A stretch of DNA of 64,000 nucleotides, from contig JAPYMA010003011.1 of the NCBI GenBank assembly GCA_035041965.1, positions 186,001-250,000 on the forward strand, given 5' to 3'. Below are positions 1 through 15,100 of the stretch, piece by piece; positions within the stretch are counted from its first letter, which is position 1, and each line of letters opens with the position of its first letter. A program made the translations under genes and the position numbers. This DNA is from Anisakis pegreffii. Its lineage: Eukaryota > Nematoda > Chromadorea > Rhabditida > Anisakidae. The notes beneath the pieces were generated by a model, which ran no database searches, was not told where the DNA came from, and worked only from the letters and a program-made list of their open reading frames with translations.

Positions 1-142
1 GATATGCACTTCAGTACGTTGGATGGCAACTGACGGTTGTTACCACTGGGAATAGGTGTTCGGAGCATTGAAGAACATACTACTTGGAACTGATTGCAAA
101 AATCCTTGCCATAGCGTGAAACACATGTGCTGACGGTTACTT
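1..142 (-). CDS. Domain 179, class B exon, cut by the window edge
   Basis: Core CVSRYGKDFCNQFQVVC, tail LPSNVLKC. 142 nt present; the last few bases and the donor lie beyond position 1. There is no stop codon or gene end here, so the gene continues to the left. Confidence 0.85.
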
Positions 143-3100
143 CTGCGAAAGAAACAACTGGTTTACTAACCATAAGAAGTGAATGAAAAATTACTGAATG
201 TTTATCTTGATTACACCTTGTTTCCTTTCATCTGTAGAAAGAAAGCGAAAAATATGTCTTTTTTAAAAGCCGTTTTCCGTGTTCCCTCTAAAACTAAGAG
301 GTTATTTCACACTTCAACAGGTACCATAAGTAGCTTTGGAACCATCGTGCTCCCAATGTCTCTCCAAACCAACATGCTATCGTTTTGCGAGTTGTTACAT
401 CTTTTCCAAGTGTTTCTCTCTGTATGTCTCATTCATTGGCTCGATTTACGGATTACATGAAATTTCTTAGATACCTTACCTGAAGATATGCACGATGCAA
501 TTATTTCAGGTAATTCGTACACCAGACCGGTTGTCGGTTCGGAAATAATTTTACTGTCTACACCGTAACAACGTTCTTTCACTCTGGTGCAGAAGTCGGT
601 ACCATACTTTGCCACACATGTTGCCACGGGATGTTCTGAAGATTCATCGAAATTTATTTCAGAAGGTTCATCAGGATTCACTGGAAATGAAAGTGGTGGC
701 CGGAACTGCAAAATCTAATACTTTACCTGATGTCATACATTTGACAACTTTCGACGGCAAGTTACGAATAGAACCAGTGGGCAGCGCAATACCAAGCATT
801 TTGAAGCAAGCTCCTTGCAATTTTTCGCAGTACTTGCGACTATTCTTCAACGTACAATCGTGCATTGCCATTTCTGAAAAGTAAACCACTTCTTGGGTGC
901 TCAGACTTATGGAAAGAATAGCTGATTTATGGTGAACAGAATATGTATATGCAGCCTAATAACGACAATTTTCAAGATGTATCATTACGACTATTTTATC
1001 AGAGTATATGTGGCTTTTCACGGGTCCAATAGCTAACATTTGCGCCCGGAGAGACTGCATGAATGGAGCCAAATAATGACTTCATCGACGCCTACTGCTT
1101 ATAACAAGTAAGTTACAATGGCAAACAGGGATAATTTAATCAGGGTCCAGCCTTGGGACCTTGACCACATAGACTGTTCAACAGAACAATATGGAATGAA
1201 AACTGGAGTATGATCGGAAACCTGCAAACATGCAACCGGCAATCGCTTTAGGCAATTCGTAAAGAGCTCCAGGTGTCTCATCGAGGTCAAATACATTTTC
1301 CGCATCGGAACAACGTCGTTTGAGACCATCGCAGAAGTCCTTGCCATATTTTGCTATACACAAGACTATCGTGTGATCTAAATTTTTCATGAGGAATCAA
1401 TCGATAGCAAAGACTCGGAATCGCTCAAATCTCGAATGAGACAATTTGTTGATCACTATTAAAAGAATGTAATCATGAGGAAAAAGTAGAACACAATTCC
1501 TATGGGTGAAGTGATGAACAGACCTGAAGATATGCATGAAGCAACTTCCGACGAAATTGCTTGATTGGAGCCGCGATTAGTAGAGATGGATAGCATCGAT
1601 GAGCAAATGAACTCCAACTTTTTGCAAAATTCGCGTCCATATTTTTTCAAACAGGTTTGCAGAACTGTTTCTGGAAACATTGTTTTTATGATTATATTAT
1701 CCAGCAAACTTGCATAGATGAGTGGTTCTCATGAGATGGAACTTCTGTTCTGGGGGAATTTCAATCTGCTAGAGGGATTATTGAGGAGGTTGGAAAATTA
1801 ATGCTGATTGATTTCTCTTACAGTTCTTCCATAACTGTTCATGATTGTTTTTTAAATGCTTGCTTGATCAAAATGAAGTGATTTTTTGTGCCAGCAAGAA
1901 ATTTTTGACGACATACTGCTCGAATAGCAAGTCAATTTCACAGTTTTCTTCTGATCTTTTGCTCGAATGCAATATGTTGGCAGAAAATGGAGAATTATAA
2001 TCAGGTGGTTTGCTGGTGATGAGGAGAGTTTGTGGCTTAGAGGCAACACTTTCATTTTAAACACGCAAGTTCATAGTTCTCTGACGATGAGATAATTCGG
2101 TATTCTATTCTGAATACTGAGCATGTCATTACATCTTTTTGTTTTGCATAACAATCTTGCGTTTCTTATTCGTCGAAAAGAAGGCGTAAAAACGCGGCAC
2201 ATTCGATGCGTGCTCACAATCAGTCAACCGCAGTAAAACACGGTACCTGACGATATGCAGTTAGCAATTTCTTGTGGCAGCTGATAAAGTGCGTTGGGTA
2301 GATTTGAATTCTTGGTTTTCAAACAACGGTCCTTGACTTGGTTACAGAAATCAGCACCATATTTTGCCACACAAGTTGCTAACGGATGCTCTGAAATTGA
2401 CCTGGTTAAAAATTAGACCACGTGAGAAACATAACCACAAGGGGCACTTCTCGCCATCGTGGTAATGAAAGAGATAATAAAACGTGAATTTAATGAGTGC
2501 TCCGTATTGTTAATGTACCAGTGTTCAAAATAGGAGATGAAAGTTGTCATGTTATTTGCTTTCTTGCTAAATTTGGAATTAGCTTCCTTATGCATACGTT
2601 GAAGCATTTCGGCAATTCACTAATAGGAGTTACAAAGCGATTTGCACTGGCCTGATGATATGCATTCGACAACTTTCACTGAAAGTGCACTGCTTGAAGC
2701 TCTTCGTGCAGATACATGAAGGATTGTAGCACATGCTGTCTCCATGTTACGACAGAATTCAAGGCCATATTTGGACACACACGTGTGTTGCACCACTTCT
2801 GAAAAATTTCTTCTGGAACAACTGCATTCAACAAGTGAAAATAAAGATTCATGGGTATTAGACGGAACTGAGGACACTCGAGGGCCTCACGGTTGATTGT
2901 TGGAATCTAATTCAAAGACTTCTTTGTTCGTTGCAGGTAATTCATTAGATGAATATGGATGAGCATGAAATAGTGCTGTCGTTATTGAGCAGAATTCAGG
3001 CTTATTGGAGTTTATCGTTATTGAATTTATTGCTTCAATCGTATGCAACACTTTAAGTTTCTCTGTTCGGAAGAACAAGTCACCCATTCCCCGAAAAGCG

Positions 3101-6100
3101 TGTGCAAGCTAACATCCGTTCACCGTTCAACGTATGTTTTTCGTATATTTTCAGGTTGAATGCTACAACAGTGAATCAAGCGACTGTTCGATTATGAATA
3201 ATCATGTTCATCGACAGGAGGCTTCACGACATTGTCGACCCGTTGAGTAAAAACATTTAGACGCAATTTGCAACATTCTTCTTTGCCTTAATGGGTTTGT
3301 CGCTTCTGTTAAGCACAACATAGATCATAGCAGAGATTTCTTTCGTCCCAGTTTCATCACATACCTGACTTGATGCATGCAGCAACTGCTTCTGGTAACT
3401 GGTATGATTTACCAGGAACAGGATCAATGATAAAGACGTTCTCTGCATCGTAGCAGCGCTGTTTGAATTTCTGGCAGAACTCGCTGCCATATTTCGCGAT
3501 GCACAACGCTATCGGATCCTCTGAAAAGCGAGTATGCTAAAAACCGTCACGTTCAAAAATGAAGTCGAATTATTTCAGCATGTAACTCGAACAAACCTGA
3601 AGCCATGCAGTTGACAACATTGGCTGGTAGGTTTGCAATCGGACCTGGTGAAACAAATGTACCAGCCATTGAGGCGCAAACTGTTTTCAGTTTGCCACAG
3701 AACTGACGACCATACTTGGATATGCACGAATGCATCGTTACCTCTGAAGAAGAGTTTATTTTAAACGATTCTAATCAACTGCTTTAGTTTCTGCAATGCT
3801 GAAGTACACGATAATTATTTACTAATAGATGATCATTCTTAATGCGGCAGCGTTCTGTTCTCCTAAGCACAAAATTTTGCAGTGCGTTCTAAACGATAAT
3901 CTAAGGTGGAAAGAAGTAACAAGAAACGAAATCATGCGGCTCTCTACATTAATGCACAGAACAATTGGAAGGCTCATAAGTTGTCCCTTCCATACGATGC
4001 TTTTTACTGCAAAATCATTGGAAATTTGTAAATGAACTTCGGAAAATTTTGCTCTAAAACACAACGATTCGAATTAGTACCTGCAGTCATACACCGTACA
4101 GTAGCTTCTGGTAATTTGGACATTGGGCCAAAGTTTCTGTCAGCGGCGGATATATTTTCTATGTCAGAGCAACGTTTTCTCAGCTTATTGCAGAAATCCG
4201 AACCATATTTTGCAACGCACGTTGCCATCGGATGCTCTGTAAAGCGAAACTTTTGGAAAAATATGATCAAGACAGCAACAGAGATATTATTGAAAGTGAA
4301 CTGAGATAAGCAACCGTGATCAGAAGCGTTTTAATATATTGAGAGGATTAAAAGATCTTATGGAATCAGGGAAATGAATTTGTTCAGAAAGTGGACCTGT
4401 GGTAAGGCAGACAACAACATCTGGTGATAATATACTAGCATCACCGATGGAAAGGGTGACACCAAGCATCGATGCACAACTTCCTTCAACCTTTTTGCAG
4501 AAATCGTGACCGTGTTTCTTTATGCAAGTGTGACGTGCAGTTTCTGGAAAAAAAAGAGGTTCGCTTTCATTCACTCTCATCATTTGATAAAACCTTCAGA
4601 AAGCTGCATCGTCAGAATCATGCTGACATGCTGGAAAATTTGCTCATACCTATCAACATATCAGATCATAATTATCAGTCCACTACATTTGTTTATGAAT
4701 TTTTCGGGCGACACTGTTAGCCGTTATTCTGTAATTTGCACGAGCGATTCACTAGAAAAATGGTGTGAATTTAGATCTTCCTTTTCCACATTCATTGTCA
4801 TTCAGTTGTAGAAACTTCACGTATGAATCGAAATAGCAGATGGATGATGTGAATTACCTGACGATATGCAACTAGTGATCACTTGTGGTAATTCGAAGAG
4901 AGCGCCAGGCATTCGTTTGATTGATCGTAGGTTTTGAATTTCGTAGCAACGGTCTTGGAGTTTATTGCAAAATTCGGGACCATACTTAGCTACGCAGGTT
5001 GCTAGTGGGTGTTCTGAAATATCAAATGTGAGCATATCATTGTGCTTACTAATTCCTCAAATTCTCATTGGCTGACTGTTGTCAAGGACATAACAACACA
5101 ACAAACTAGTTTGATCTACCTGTGGCAATACATTTAGCAACGGCTGGTGTCAGATTGCGAGTTCCTCCGAGTGGTAAAGGAATGCCAAGCATTGATGCAC
5201 ATGTCATTTGCAGTTTGGTACAGAAAGTGCTACCATATTTAGTCTCACATGAATACAGCGTCACTTCTGAAAAAATGTCAATGCGAAACAGCGACGAAAA
5301 TGATTGATTTGCTTACTTGAGTTTATGGTATTCTTTGTTTACGTTTACTAAGTATTTCAACAAAATATGGTGTAACACGGATTCTATGCATTTTTATCAA
5401 ACACACTTATGTTCCGCGGAACCCAAATATTTTTTTATTGAATGTGCATGAGTTAATGTTTCCAAACTTAGTGGCAAGCATTTGCTTATGCAGAAATTGT
5501 ACTGCAAGGAATCTAGGCACTTTTGCGACGTAGTGGACCCCACCTCATGGTAACCCCTTAACAGCAACGCTTATGCATTTGCTGATGTGAGGTTATCCCT
5601 TTTCTCTCTTTCGATGGTCGTTCACATAGACAATTAAATGAGTTTTGCTCTTCAGTGGTAACCCCTTAACAGCAACGCTTAGACTTATGCTGAGTCTATC
5701 CCTTTTCTTTCTTTCGATGGGCGCGTGGGGTGGGGTCCACTACACTGCAGAAGTACAGGAATATACATACTTAAAGAAATGAAGAAGTCGGTGATAGTTG
5801 TTCTCATTGAATAGAGAAATTTCACGCTTTTGCCTGATGCATATCCAAAATTTGCATTATGTATTGATTTCAATTGTAAGTTCATTGAGCTTTACTTCCG
5901 CGGAGCATTAAGCATTTGCGTCCACAGAAATTTTAGTAGTAAGAAGAAAAGATTCAAATACCCGATGCAATACAAATAGTGATCGTCTGCGGCAAATCGT
6001 AGACAACATTCATTTTGTTATTCGTGACACTTTTGCCAATCAATTTTTGACATCGGTCTCGAACTTTATTGCAGAAATCTGAACCATACTTCGCTGTGCA

Positions 6101-9100
6101 TGTCACCATCGGGTTTTCTGGAAATAACTCGAATCATTGACTGGACATTTTGAAAAAATCTTTGTGTTCCCACTAAGTAGCTCCTGAGTAGGAAAGAAAA
6201 AGGATGAGCTAGTGTTGAAAAGTAAGAATACCTGATGAGATACAGCGGATTACTTCTATCGGAAGATTACGATTATCACCGGTCAGCAAATTTATATTGA
6301 GCATGGATGTGCATGTTGATTCCAACTTTTTACAGAATTCCCTGCCATATTTCTCGACGCAAGTTTTACTTACCACCTCTGGAAATTGACTTTCCATCTT
6401 CGAACCTTGCTTGATATTTCAATGTCAAAACCATCGGATCCAATTAATTTCACAAAATTGGCTGGTGCGTTGAAAAAAAAAACGAATCAAGAAGTTCAAG
6501 ACAGCATTGTACCAGTTTGTGGAGCGGTCAAATAAACCACGCAAAACTTATCACGTTCTCATCATTTACTACTATAATTCACTTCTGAAGTGTTGGTCAG
6601 TTAAAGAAGCATCCATTTGACCATATAAACTCGCCAATATTTGAAGCGTGGTTCATCATTATTCAAGCATAATCAGTGATTCACTCAACTTCGTCAGCTA
6701 TTAGCTGTTCTCTTCATCCCGACTATATCATCATTTAACCGCACTCATTGCAACTAATCATCATTCGTTTTCAATCATACGATATATTCTCAAAAGGCTC
6801 GTAAGAATACCTGATCTAATGCACTCGTCAACCTCTTGAGGTAATTCGTATATACCGCCAGACCTACGGCCAAGGATTCCCCTGTTACTCTTTTGCTGAC
6901 AGCGGCCTTCAAGCTTGTTGCAGAAATCCTCGCCATACTTTGCTTTACATGTTGCCACTGGATGCTCTAAAGAGCAGTCATCTTCATGTGGTAAATCATT
7001 AGTGGTAACACTAGCCAACTCTCGGAAAACGTTTGCCATAATCAAAAAACGGCAAAGAAATGTCACTGTTACCTTTGGTAATACATTGCATAACAGATGC
7101 TGGTAATGCCCGGGCAATTGTTCCTGATAAGTGCACTCCTAGCATGGACGCGCATGTCTTTGCCAAATCGTCACAAAATTTGCGATCATACTTCAAGACA
7201 CATTGATCCAAAGCCGTCTCTGGAAACAAATTCGGAAGGAACATGGTCATGCGACTAAAAATATTATTCACCCGCCATAAGACAAAATGCGCGGATAGGT
7301 ATATTCGTTGATGAGGACTTACTAAAAATTGAGCATATTCCTCAGTTTCTGACAATAGTATGATAAATTTCCCTAATTCGGCAGGCAAATAATTTGCAGC
7401 AACGAAATTCACATATTACCTGGTGATAAATATGCGAAACATACCTGATCGTAAACAATTTGCTATTGCAATAGGTAACTCGTAAAGAGTACCAGGTTGA
7501 GGCTTTATGAATGGTATGTTTTGTAGCTCATGACAACGCTTTTCAGTAGCTCTGCAGAAGTCAGAACCGTATTTAGCCATACATGTTGCCATTGGATGTT
7601 CTGAAAATTGCAGCTTCATGAAACGAAGAGAAGATAAGGAGACTGCAAGTGAATAAACTGAATCATTTCATTCACGAAGCGATACCTGAGGATACACAAT
7701 TGATGACTGTTTCCGCAAGAGTGCCTGCGAAATCACTCGAGAGGGTTATACCGAGCATTTCTGCACATTTAGATTTAAGCTTCACACAGAATTCTTTGCT
7801 ATATTTTGCTGCACACAAATCAACCACCACTTCTGCAAAACATAATCATCTATGTAATTGTTTCAACATTTCACGAATAATAAAGTTTTTGACCGTTTTC
7901 TTCTCAAAATCATGATGGACAGAACTGTGCACTTGTTATTGTGCAATGTTGTCTTCGTACAGTAACATGCATTCAGCTACACCAAAGAGAGGAGAAAAAC
8001 TGAAGCAAAAGTGTTAATTTCAATTTCCTTCTGGGCGAAGAGTCGGGATTTCTGTAGAAATACCCATTGCAAGAAAAGAGTGCATCTCTGAGAAACAATA
8101 AAGTGCCTGATTTTATGCAGACAGCGATCGTCTGGGGAAGTTCGTTGAGACTGCTCAGCTGTGGTTTAACTGCAGCGATGTTCTGCTGTTTATAGCACCG
8201 CGACTCTAATTTGTCGCAAAAATCTCTTCCATATTTTGCTCTGCAAGTTGCCACTGGGTGCTCTGAAAATGCATCACCGCAATAAGCCTATCAAATTTCA
8301 TGATCAATGTAAACGGCGGGGTACAATTCCACGACTATGCCAGCAAGACAATCTCTGCGATATCAGAGTACCGTTTTCGGGGTGGAGAGGTGATGGAGGA
8401 TGATTCAGACCACTGACCCTTCGTTATACACTGAACAACAGCTGCCGGGAGAGTGAGAACAACACCAGTCGGAAGGCTAACACCGAGCATTGACGCACAA
8501 GATGTTTCCAACGCTCTACAAAACTCTCTACCATATTTCGATAAGCACGTGTCAAGTACCGTTTCTGAAAAGAGTTCATTCAAACGTAAGCGAAGTCGGT
8601 TTCATCATAGATGTCAAATCGGTCTTCTGTCTAGGATGACATGCGCGACAAATGTAAAGAACCTGACCGATTCGTGCAAGAAACTGAAAAATTTGTCTGA
8701 AAAACAAGCTACGAGTAGAAAGAAATGCCTGTTGTTATGCAGATTGCGATCGCCTGAGGTACTTCATAAAGAGTGCCGGGTTGAGGCTTGACGAAGGGTA
8801 TACTCTGAAGTTCGTAACAGCGCCTCTCAATTCTACTGCAGAAATCAGCACCGTACTTGGCTACGCAAATTGCAACCGGATGTTCTGGAACAAAAACAGC
8901 TAACGTTAACTGTGAAAACGTTCTGCGAACGGGATGTTTCAGAAATTCATAGCTGAATAACGATCAGTGTGTTAGGATCATATGGGGTGCACAGCTTCCA
9001 CCCAAAACCAACCTGTAGATAAGCACCTGACAACTACTTCGGGTAGAACGCCAGATGGACCACCTGTTATTTTGATGCCAATCATATCTGCACATGTCGT

Positions 9101-12100
9101 TTTCAATTTAACACAAAATTCTTTGCCGTATTTCGCAGCGCACATATCAACAATCATTCCTGTAAAATTCTTTTCATTGATCTGTTAGCATGGTCACTTC
9201 AGAATGTTACAGAAGGAATTTGACAAGGTCAATTACCAACACAATATTTGTTCAGTTACGATCAAGATATGCTGCGATATTTGTGGCACACTAAAATGAT
9301 GTTTTCAAAGTTCACAGCCGGTACATGCAGGTTTTCTTCAACCTACTCTAATTAAATAAAAATGGGTAAACAAGAAGCTCAATAAACTGGGACCCACACT
9401 AATGCCCATTCAACCTACTCTAAATAAACACTGACCAGATTACTGGACCCACACTAATGCCCATTCAACCTACTCTAAATAAACACTGATCAGATTACGG
9501 GACCCACACTAATGCCCATTCTTGAACGGTGGAACTGCATTCATGATAATTTCCCCAGAATTCAGTGAAATACCTGATCCTAGGCAGACGACGATCGCCT
9601 GCGGAAGTTCAGGAAGTGTTCCTTGCCGATATCTAATGGTAGGAATACCGTTTTGTTGGTAACACCTTGCCTCTAGCTTATCACAGAAGTCGGAACCATA
9701 TTTTGCTCTGCACGTTGCGACTGGGTGCTCTGGAAATTCATCGTTCCAAAAGAAACAGAATGGGATTCAAGAATCGTCGAAAAATGTCGTAATCATTCAT
9801 TATTAGTAACATAAAGATATATTTTTCGATTTGAAGGTCAAAAGTAACCTTTCGTTATGCACTGAACGACGATTGCTGGAAGTGCGCGAACGACACCATT
9901 AGGCAGAGTAATACCAAGGAGTGACGCACACGTTCTTTCCAGCTTCCTACAGAACTCTCTGTCGTACTTGGAAATGCATTTGTCGAGAATGGTCTCTGCA
10001 AGAGAAATTGCTTCAGCAACTTCATGAAGATGTATAGGTTCCTTTAAAAGCAACCTATACAATTTGATGAAGTCATAGGATTCTGTAAATAAAGCGAAAG
10101 TACGCACCTGTTGTTAAGCATACTGAAATCGCCTGCGGGATTTCATAGAGAGTGCCTGGTTGGTGCTGAGTGAAAGGTATACTCTGCAACTCGTAACATC
10201 GCTTCTCGATCCTGCTGCAGAAATCGGCACCATATTTCGCTATGCACGAGGCCATCGGATGTTCTGAAAATCATCAGAGTGAAATTTTTTCTTCATAAGT
10301 AAGGAGCAGTCTCCCATTAGAATAATCAAAGAACCGCCTCAGTCGATAATTCGTCCCTTCAAGATGAACTGAAAAGAGTGTCAGATTCTCAGTTTTGATG
10401 TGAAAAGTGATCAGATTCGAAAGGAATGTGCTGTTCTTGCACAACTCTAACCTTTGGATATGCACTTGACAACTGTCTCGGGCAGAACTACGGATGGATC
10501 AGTCGTGAGTGTGATACCAAGCATCGTTGCACATGTCGTTTTCAACTTCGTACAAAACTCTATGCCATATTTTTCTATGCACACACTGACAACCGTCTCT
10601 GCAAAAACTTATTCCATGAATTTTTGATATAATGCTCTGAACAAGTGAGATTTTTCATGAGTCGATGTGATCAAACTAGTCAAAATCTGCGAATCGCAGA
10701 CATTGATCCCGACGGGCCACGTCTCTAGCTTATCCCAAGGGTTTACCTGATTTCATGCAGGCAATGACTATCTGAGGAAGTTCGTAAAGAGTTCCTGATC
10801 GACGATCCATTGTTGGAATGTTCTCCTTCTGATAACAACGTGCTTCTAGTTTGTCGCAGAAATCGGCACCATATTTCGCTCTACATGTTGCAACTGGATG
10901 CTCTGGAAATTCATTTTTTGCAGCGAGATCAAACTTCAGCAGATCATTCACTTGACGTGTTTCACACTCGTTGTTAGACATCACAAATTCATGAACAGCA
11001 CTGGTTCCGGCTCTCAGAGATACAAGAACGGAACAAAGTTATGAAAGTAGTACCTTTCGTTACGCATTGGATAACGACAGTCGGAAGAGTGCGAGTTATA
11101 CTAGACGACAGTTTTATACCAAGCATTGATGCGCAGACTGTTTCCAGCGTTCTACAGAATTCTCTGCCGTATTTGGATATGCATGTATCGAGAACTGTTT
11201 CTGAAAACATTTGGTATGTTCGAGATCATCTTGTAAGCGACATTCCGTCTGACATATTTGTCGCGATTCCGACAAAACCCTTCGAAAAATTTAAGGATGA
11301 GCACGTCGCAAAAGGAGGCTAAATGCCTCCTTTTACGATCGACTGCGGAATTCCACGGAAACAGTTGTGCTCACCTTCCTTAATACAGATCGCAATCGAC
11401 TGCGGAATTTCACGGAAAGTGCCGAGTTGGTACTCCTTGAAAGGTATACTCTCCAATTCGTAACAACGTTTCTCGATTTTACCGCAGAATTCGGCGCCAT
11501 ATTTCGTTACGCACGTTGCTACGGGATGTTCTGAAAATCTTCACAGTGGCAGATTATTTTGCAAACACGCAAGAATCTCTCCACGTATGACTCATTATGA
11601 AATATTCATCGAGATATGATGAATAGAGATGAATACGCGAATCTCCTGTGGTCTCTCATAATTTTTCGATGTAAGTGAAATGAAGTTTACTTAACAAATT
11701 GCAACCTTTAGATATGCATTCGATAACGGTTTCCGGCAGGATACTAGATGTATCAGTAGTGACTGTGACACCAAGCATTGTTGCGCATGTCTTTTTCAAC
11801 TTTATGCAGAATTGCTTCGCATACTTGGCTGCACACAGATCAACAACCACTTCTGCAAAATCCTCTTCACTAAATCATCAACATGATGTTTCATGTTATA
11901 TTCACAACCAATTAATTTCCCCGATTTGTTCTCACTGTTTACTATGTGAAATTACAATGCAGTATGAGCACAAATAAGATAAATATAATCATCGTCAGTT
12001 TCATTGAAATTTAATGGAGAACCTGATTTTATACAAATAATGATCGCCTGTGGGAGATCATGAAGAGTTCCTGGGTGAGGTTTGATGATAGGAACATTCT

Positions 12101-15100
12101 GTTGCTGGTAGCATCGCGCCTCTAGCTTGTCGCAGAAGTCGACGCCATATTTCGCTCGGCACGTTGCAACGGGGTGTTCTGAATATTGATTCCTTCAGAT
12201 TGTTCATAGAAATTTTGGAGAAAACTGGAACCGCGGTGTTCAAAGTTTCCGGAGAATGATATAAAAGTGATTCAACTGCTTCTCTGGGATATACCCATAG
12301 AGAGCATTGTTGAAATTAGATACCTTTTGTTATGCACTGAACAACAACTGCCGGAAGAGTACGGATTACACCGGCCGATAGGTCGATGCCGAGCATTGAC
12401 GCACATGTAACTTGTAACTTTTCACAGAAATCTCGGTCATACTTAGATCTGCATTTATCAAGGGTCGTTTCTGCAACGATTGCATTGAATTTTTTGTTAG
12501 TTCACTCTGACAGGAATTTGATGCGATATTCAGTTTGCTACAACGGTAAGGAAATAGTTCGAAAATAATATATTGCAAAGAAAGAATTTATAATACGAAA
12601 GGAGACAGAAATGCAATGGTCTTCTATCCACCTGTCGTTATGCAAATAGCAACCGCGAGTGGGACTTTCCTCAGAGTGCGAGGTTGACGTTCAGTGAAAG
12701 GTATACTTTGTAGTTCGTAACAGCGTTTCTCAATTTTATTACAGACGTCGACACCATATTTCGTTATGCAAACAGCAATTGGATATTCTGGAATAACACA
12801 TCATTGCTACATCATAGTATATTGCAAATAACCTGGCAAAGAATTGATCGGTAATTTCACAAACGAGGGTTTTGAAGGCATACAGATAGGTTGGTACATA
12901 CCGGTAGAAATGCACTTGATGACAACTTCAGGTAGAGCATTTGATGAATCAGCTGGGATGCTGATGTGAAGCATCTTTGCACATGTTGATTTCAATTTTG
13001 TGCAAAATTCCTTGCCATACTTTGCAGAGCACAAGTCCACAACTAGTTCTGCAAAGGCTGATCAGGTGATCTGACATATCGATGCGCTTAAATGGCGGTT
13101 CAATTTTCCGATCAACTGCTCACTTCTCATTTTGGTATCATCAATTAATACGTACTCCCTACATCGCTTTTCGTGAGCCAGAGTACTTTTTTCCACGGCA
13201 TCTAACATGAAAAAGTACTCTACCTGTTTTCATGCAGATAATAATGACTTCCGGAAGTTCATAGAGATTGCCGGGCGAGTACTTTACGACAGGGATATTC
13301 TCCTTTTGATAGCAACGTATCTCTAGTTTCTCACAGAATACATGACCATATTTTGCTCTGCACGTAGCAACGGGATCCTCTAAAAAAAAGCTTTCATTAT
13401 GAAAAATGAATAAGTGAAGCCTATGAGTTTATGAGCTTTCATAGGACAAAATGAAGTCTATGAGTTAATATCATGACTACTTCTTCAATTGGTAAATAGC
13501 AAAGAGCGTAACTGCATGTATACCTTTCCTTATACACTGAACAACAAGCGCAGGCAAAGCGTTAACAGTAGTTACGGACAGATTGATATCCAACATCGAT
13601 GCACAGGTTATTTCCAGCTTTTTACAAAATTCTTTGCCGTATTTTGAAATGCACGTATCGAGAACTGCCTCTGAAAAAAGTTTGTTGAATATTGTCTGTT
13701 CCCACCATTTCACCATGGTCCACCAAACGAGATTCCGTTGTGAAAATGGTGAGAAATGCACACACACAATGAGAGGAAGAAAATTCCTAACATTGCAGCT
13801 AAAACAATGAATATTTTAAGAAACAAGGATGAAAGCACCTGTTCCTATACAGACTGCGATTTCTTGCGGGACCTCATACAGAATGCCAGGTTGATGCTCA
13901 ATAAATGGTGCATTCTGAAGTTTGTAACATTGCCTTTCAATTTTACCGCAAGATTCGGCACCATATTGTGTTATGCATGTGGCAACTGGATGCTCTGAAA
14001 GAGAATTTTGCAAGTAATTGAGCCACAATTCGAAGATCCCTTCCAAACGATAGGTACAAAAACAGCCCTGGTCTTATACAATCAACAGTCAGAGATTCAA
14101 CCGCATCGTTATAATAGGGAAATAACTCAATCAGTGAAAATTTGTCACATTCTACGAAAGGTCTATGGGATAGTGTTCATCAAGTGGCACTCACCGGTGG
14201 ATATGCATTTGATGACAACTTCCGGCAGGATATTGGGCGAATCGAAAGACATTGTAATACCAAGCATGGAAGCACAAGTTAATTTCAATTTCGTACAGAA
14301 TTCTTTGCCGTATTTCGCTACACATAAGTCCACAACCAATTCTGCAAAGCGTCTCTCAATTGGATGCCATCTACAAACCAGTAAGCGAACCAAAGTCGCA
14401 TCTACACAGATTCTGTTTCAGTTTCTCTAATTAGCAGCTGTGGATCGGTGTTTTGTTCAAGATATGATGTACTCTTCTATGGTATCAACGCAATGATCGA
14501 TGAAGTACCTGTTTTTATGCAAATCACGATGGCTTGAGGCAGTTCGTAGAAAGTGTTCGGCTGGTGCTTGACAAAGGGAATATTTTGTTTCTGGTAGCAT
14601 CGAAACTCTAACTTGTCACAGTATTCAACGCCATATTTTGCTCTACACATCGCAACTGGATTTTCTGAAAATATGTTATCTTCAAATTGTGTTCATCTCA
14701 CCGGGTATGTTTGGAACAATTCCACTATTACCGCTCAATTTCATGATCATTCATGGTAAATTCAATTTCATGATCTGGGAATAAAAGCTACCTGTCGTTA
14801 TACATTGAACAGCAGCTGCAGGCAGAACTCGAGAGGCAACCACTGATAGGTTGATGCCAAGCATTGAAATGCAAGTCGTTTCCAACTTCATGCAAAACTC
14901 TCGACCATATTTAGATACGCATGTATCAAGAATCGTCTCTGAAAAGATGCTCGTCTATTGTTGTTCGTGATCCACCTTACGCATCAGTTCACGTGAAGAT
15001 CGGCTCATGATAATGATAAAAATTTGAAGTATGTAAGCGTGGAGAGTTTTCATTGAGCAATAAATTTACTAGGTGTGAATACGGTGCAGATATACACACC

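Noticed and set aside
11310..11334. Rho-independent terminator
   Set aside because: The stem and T run fit the shape, but the DNA is eukaryotic and the site is inside an intron.
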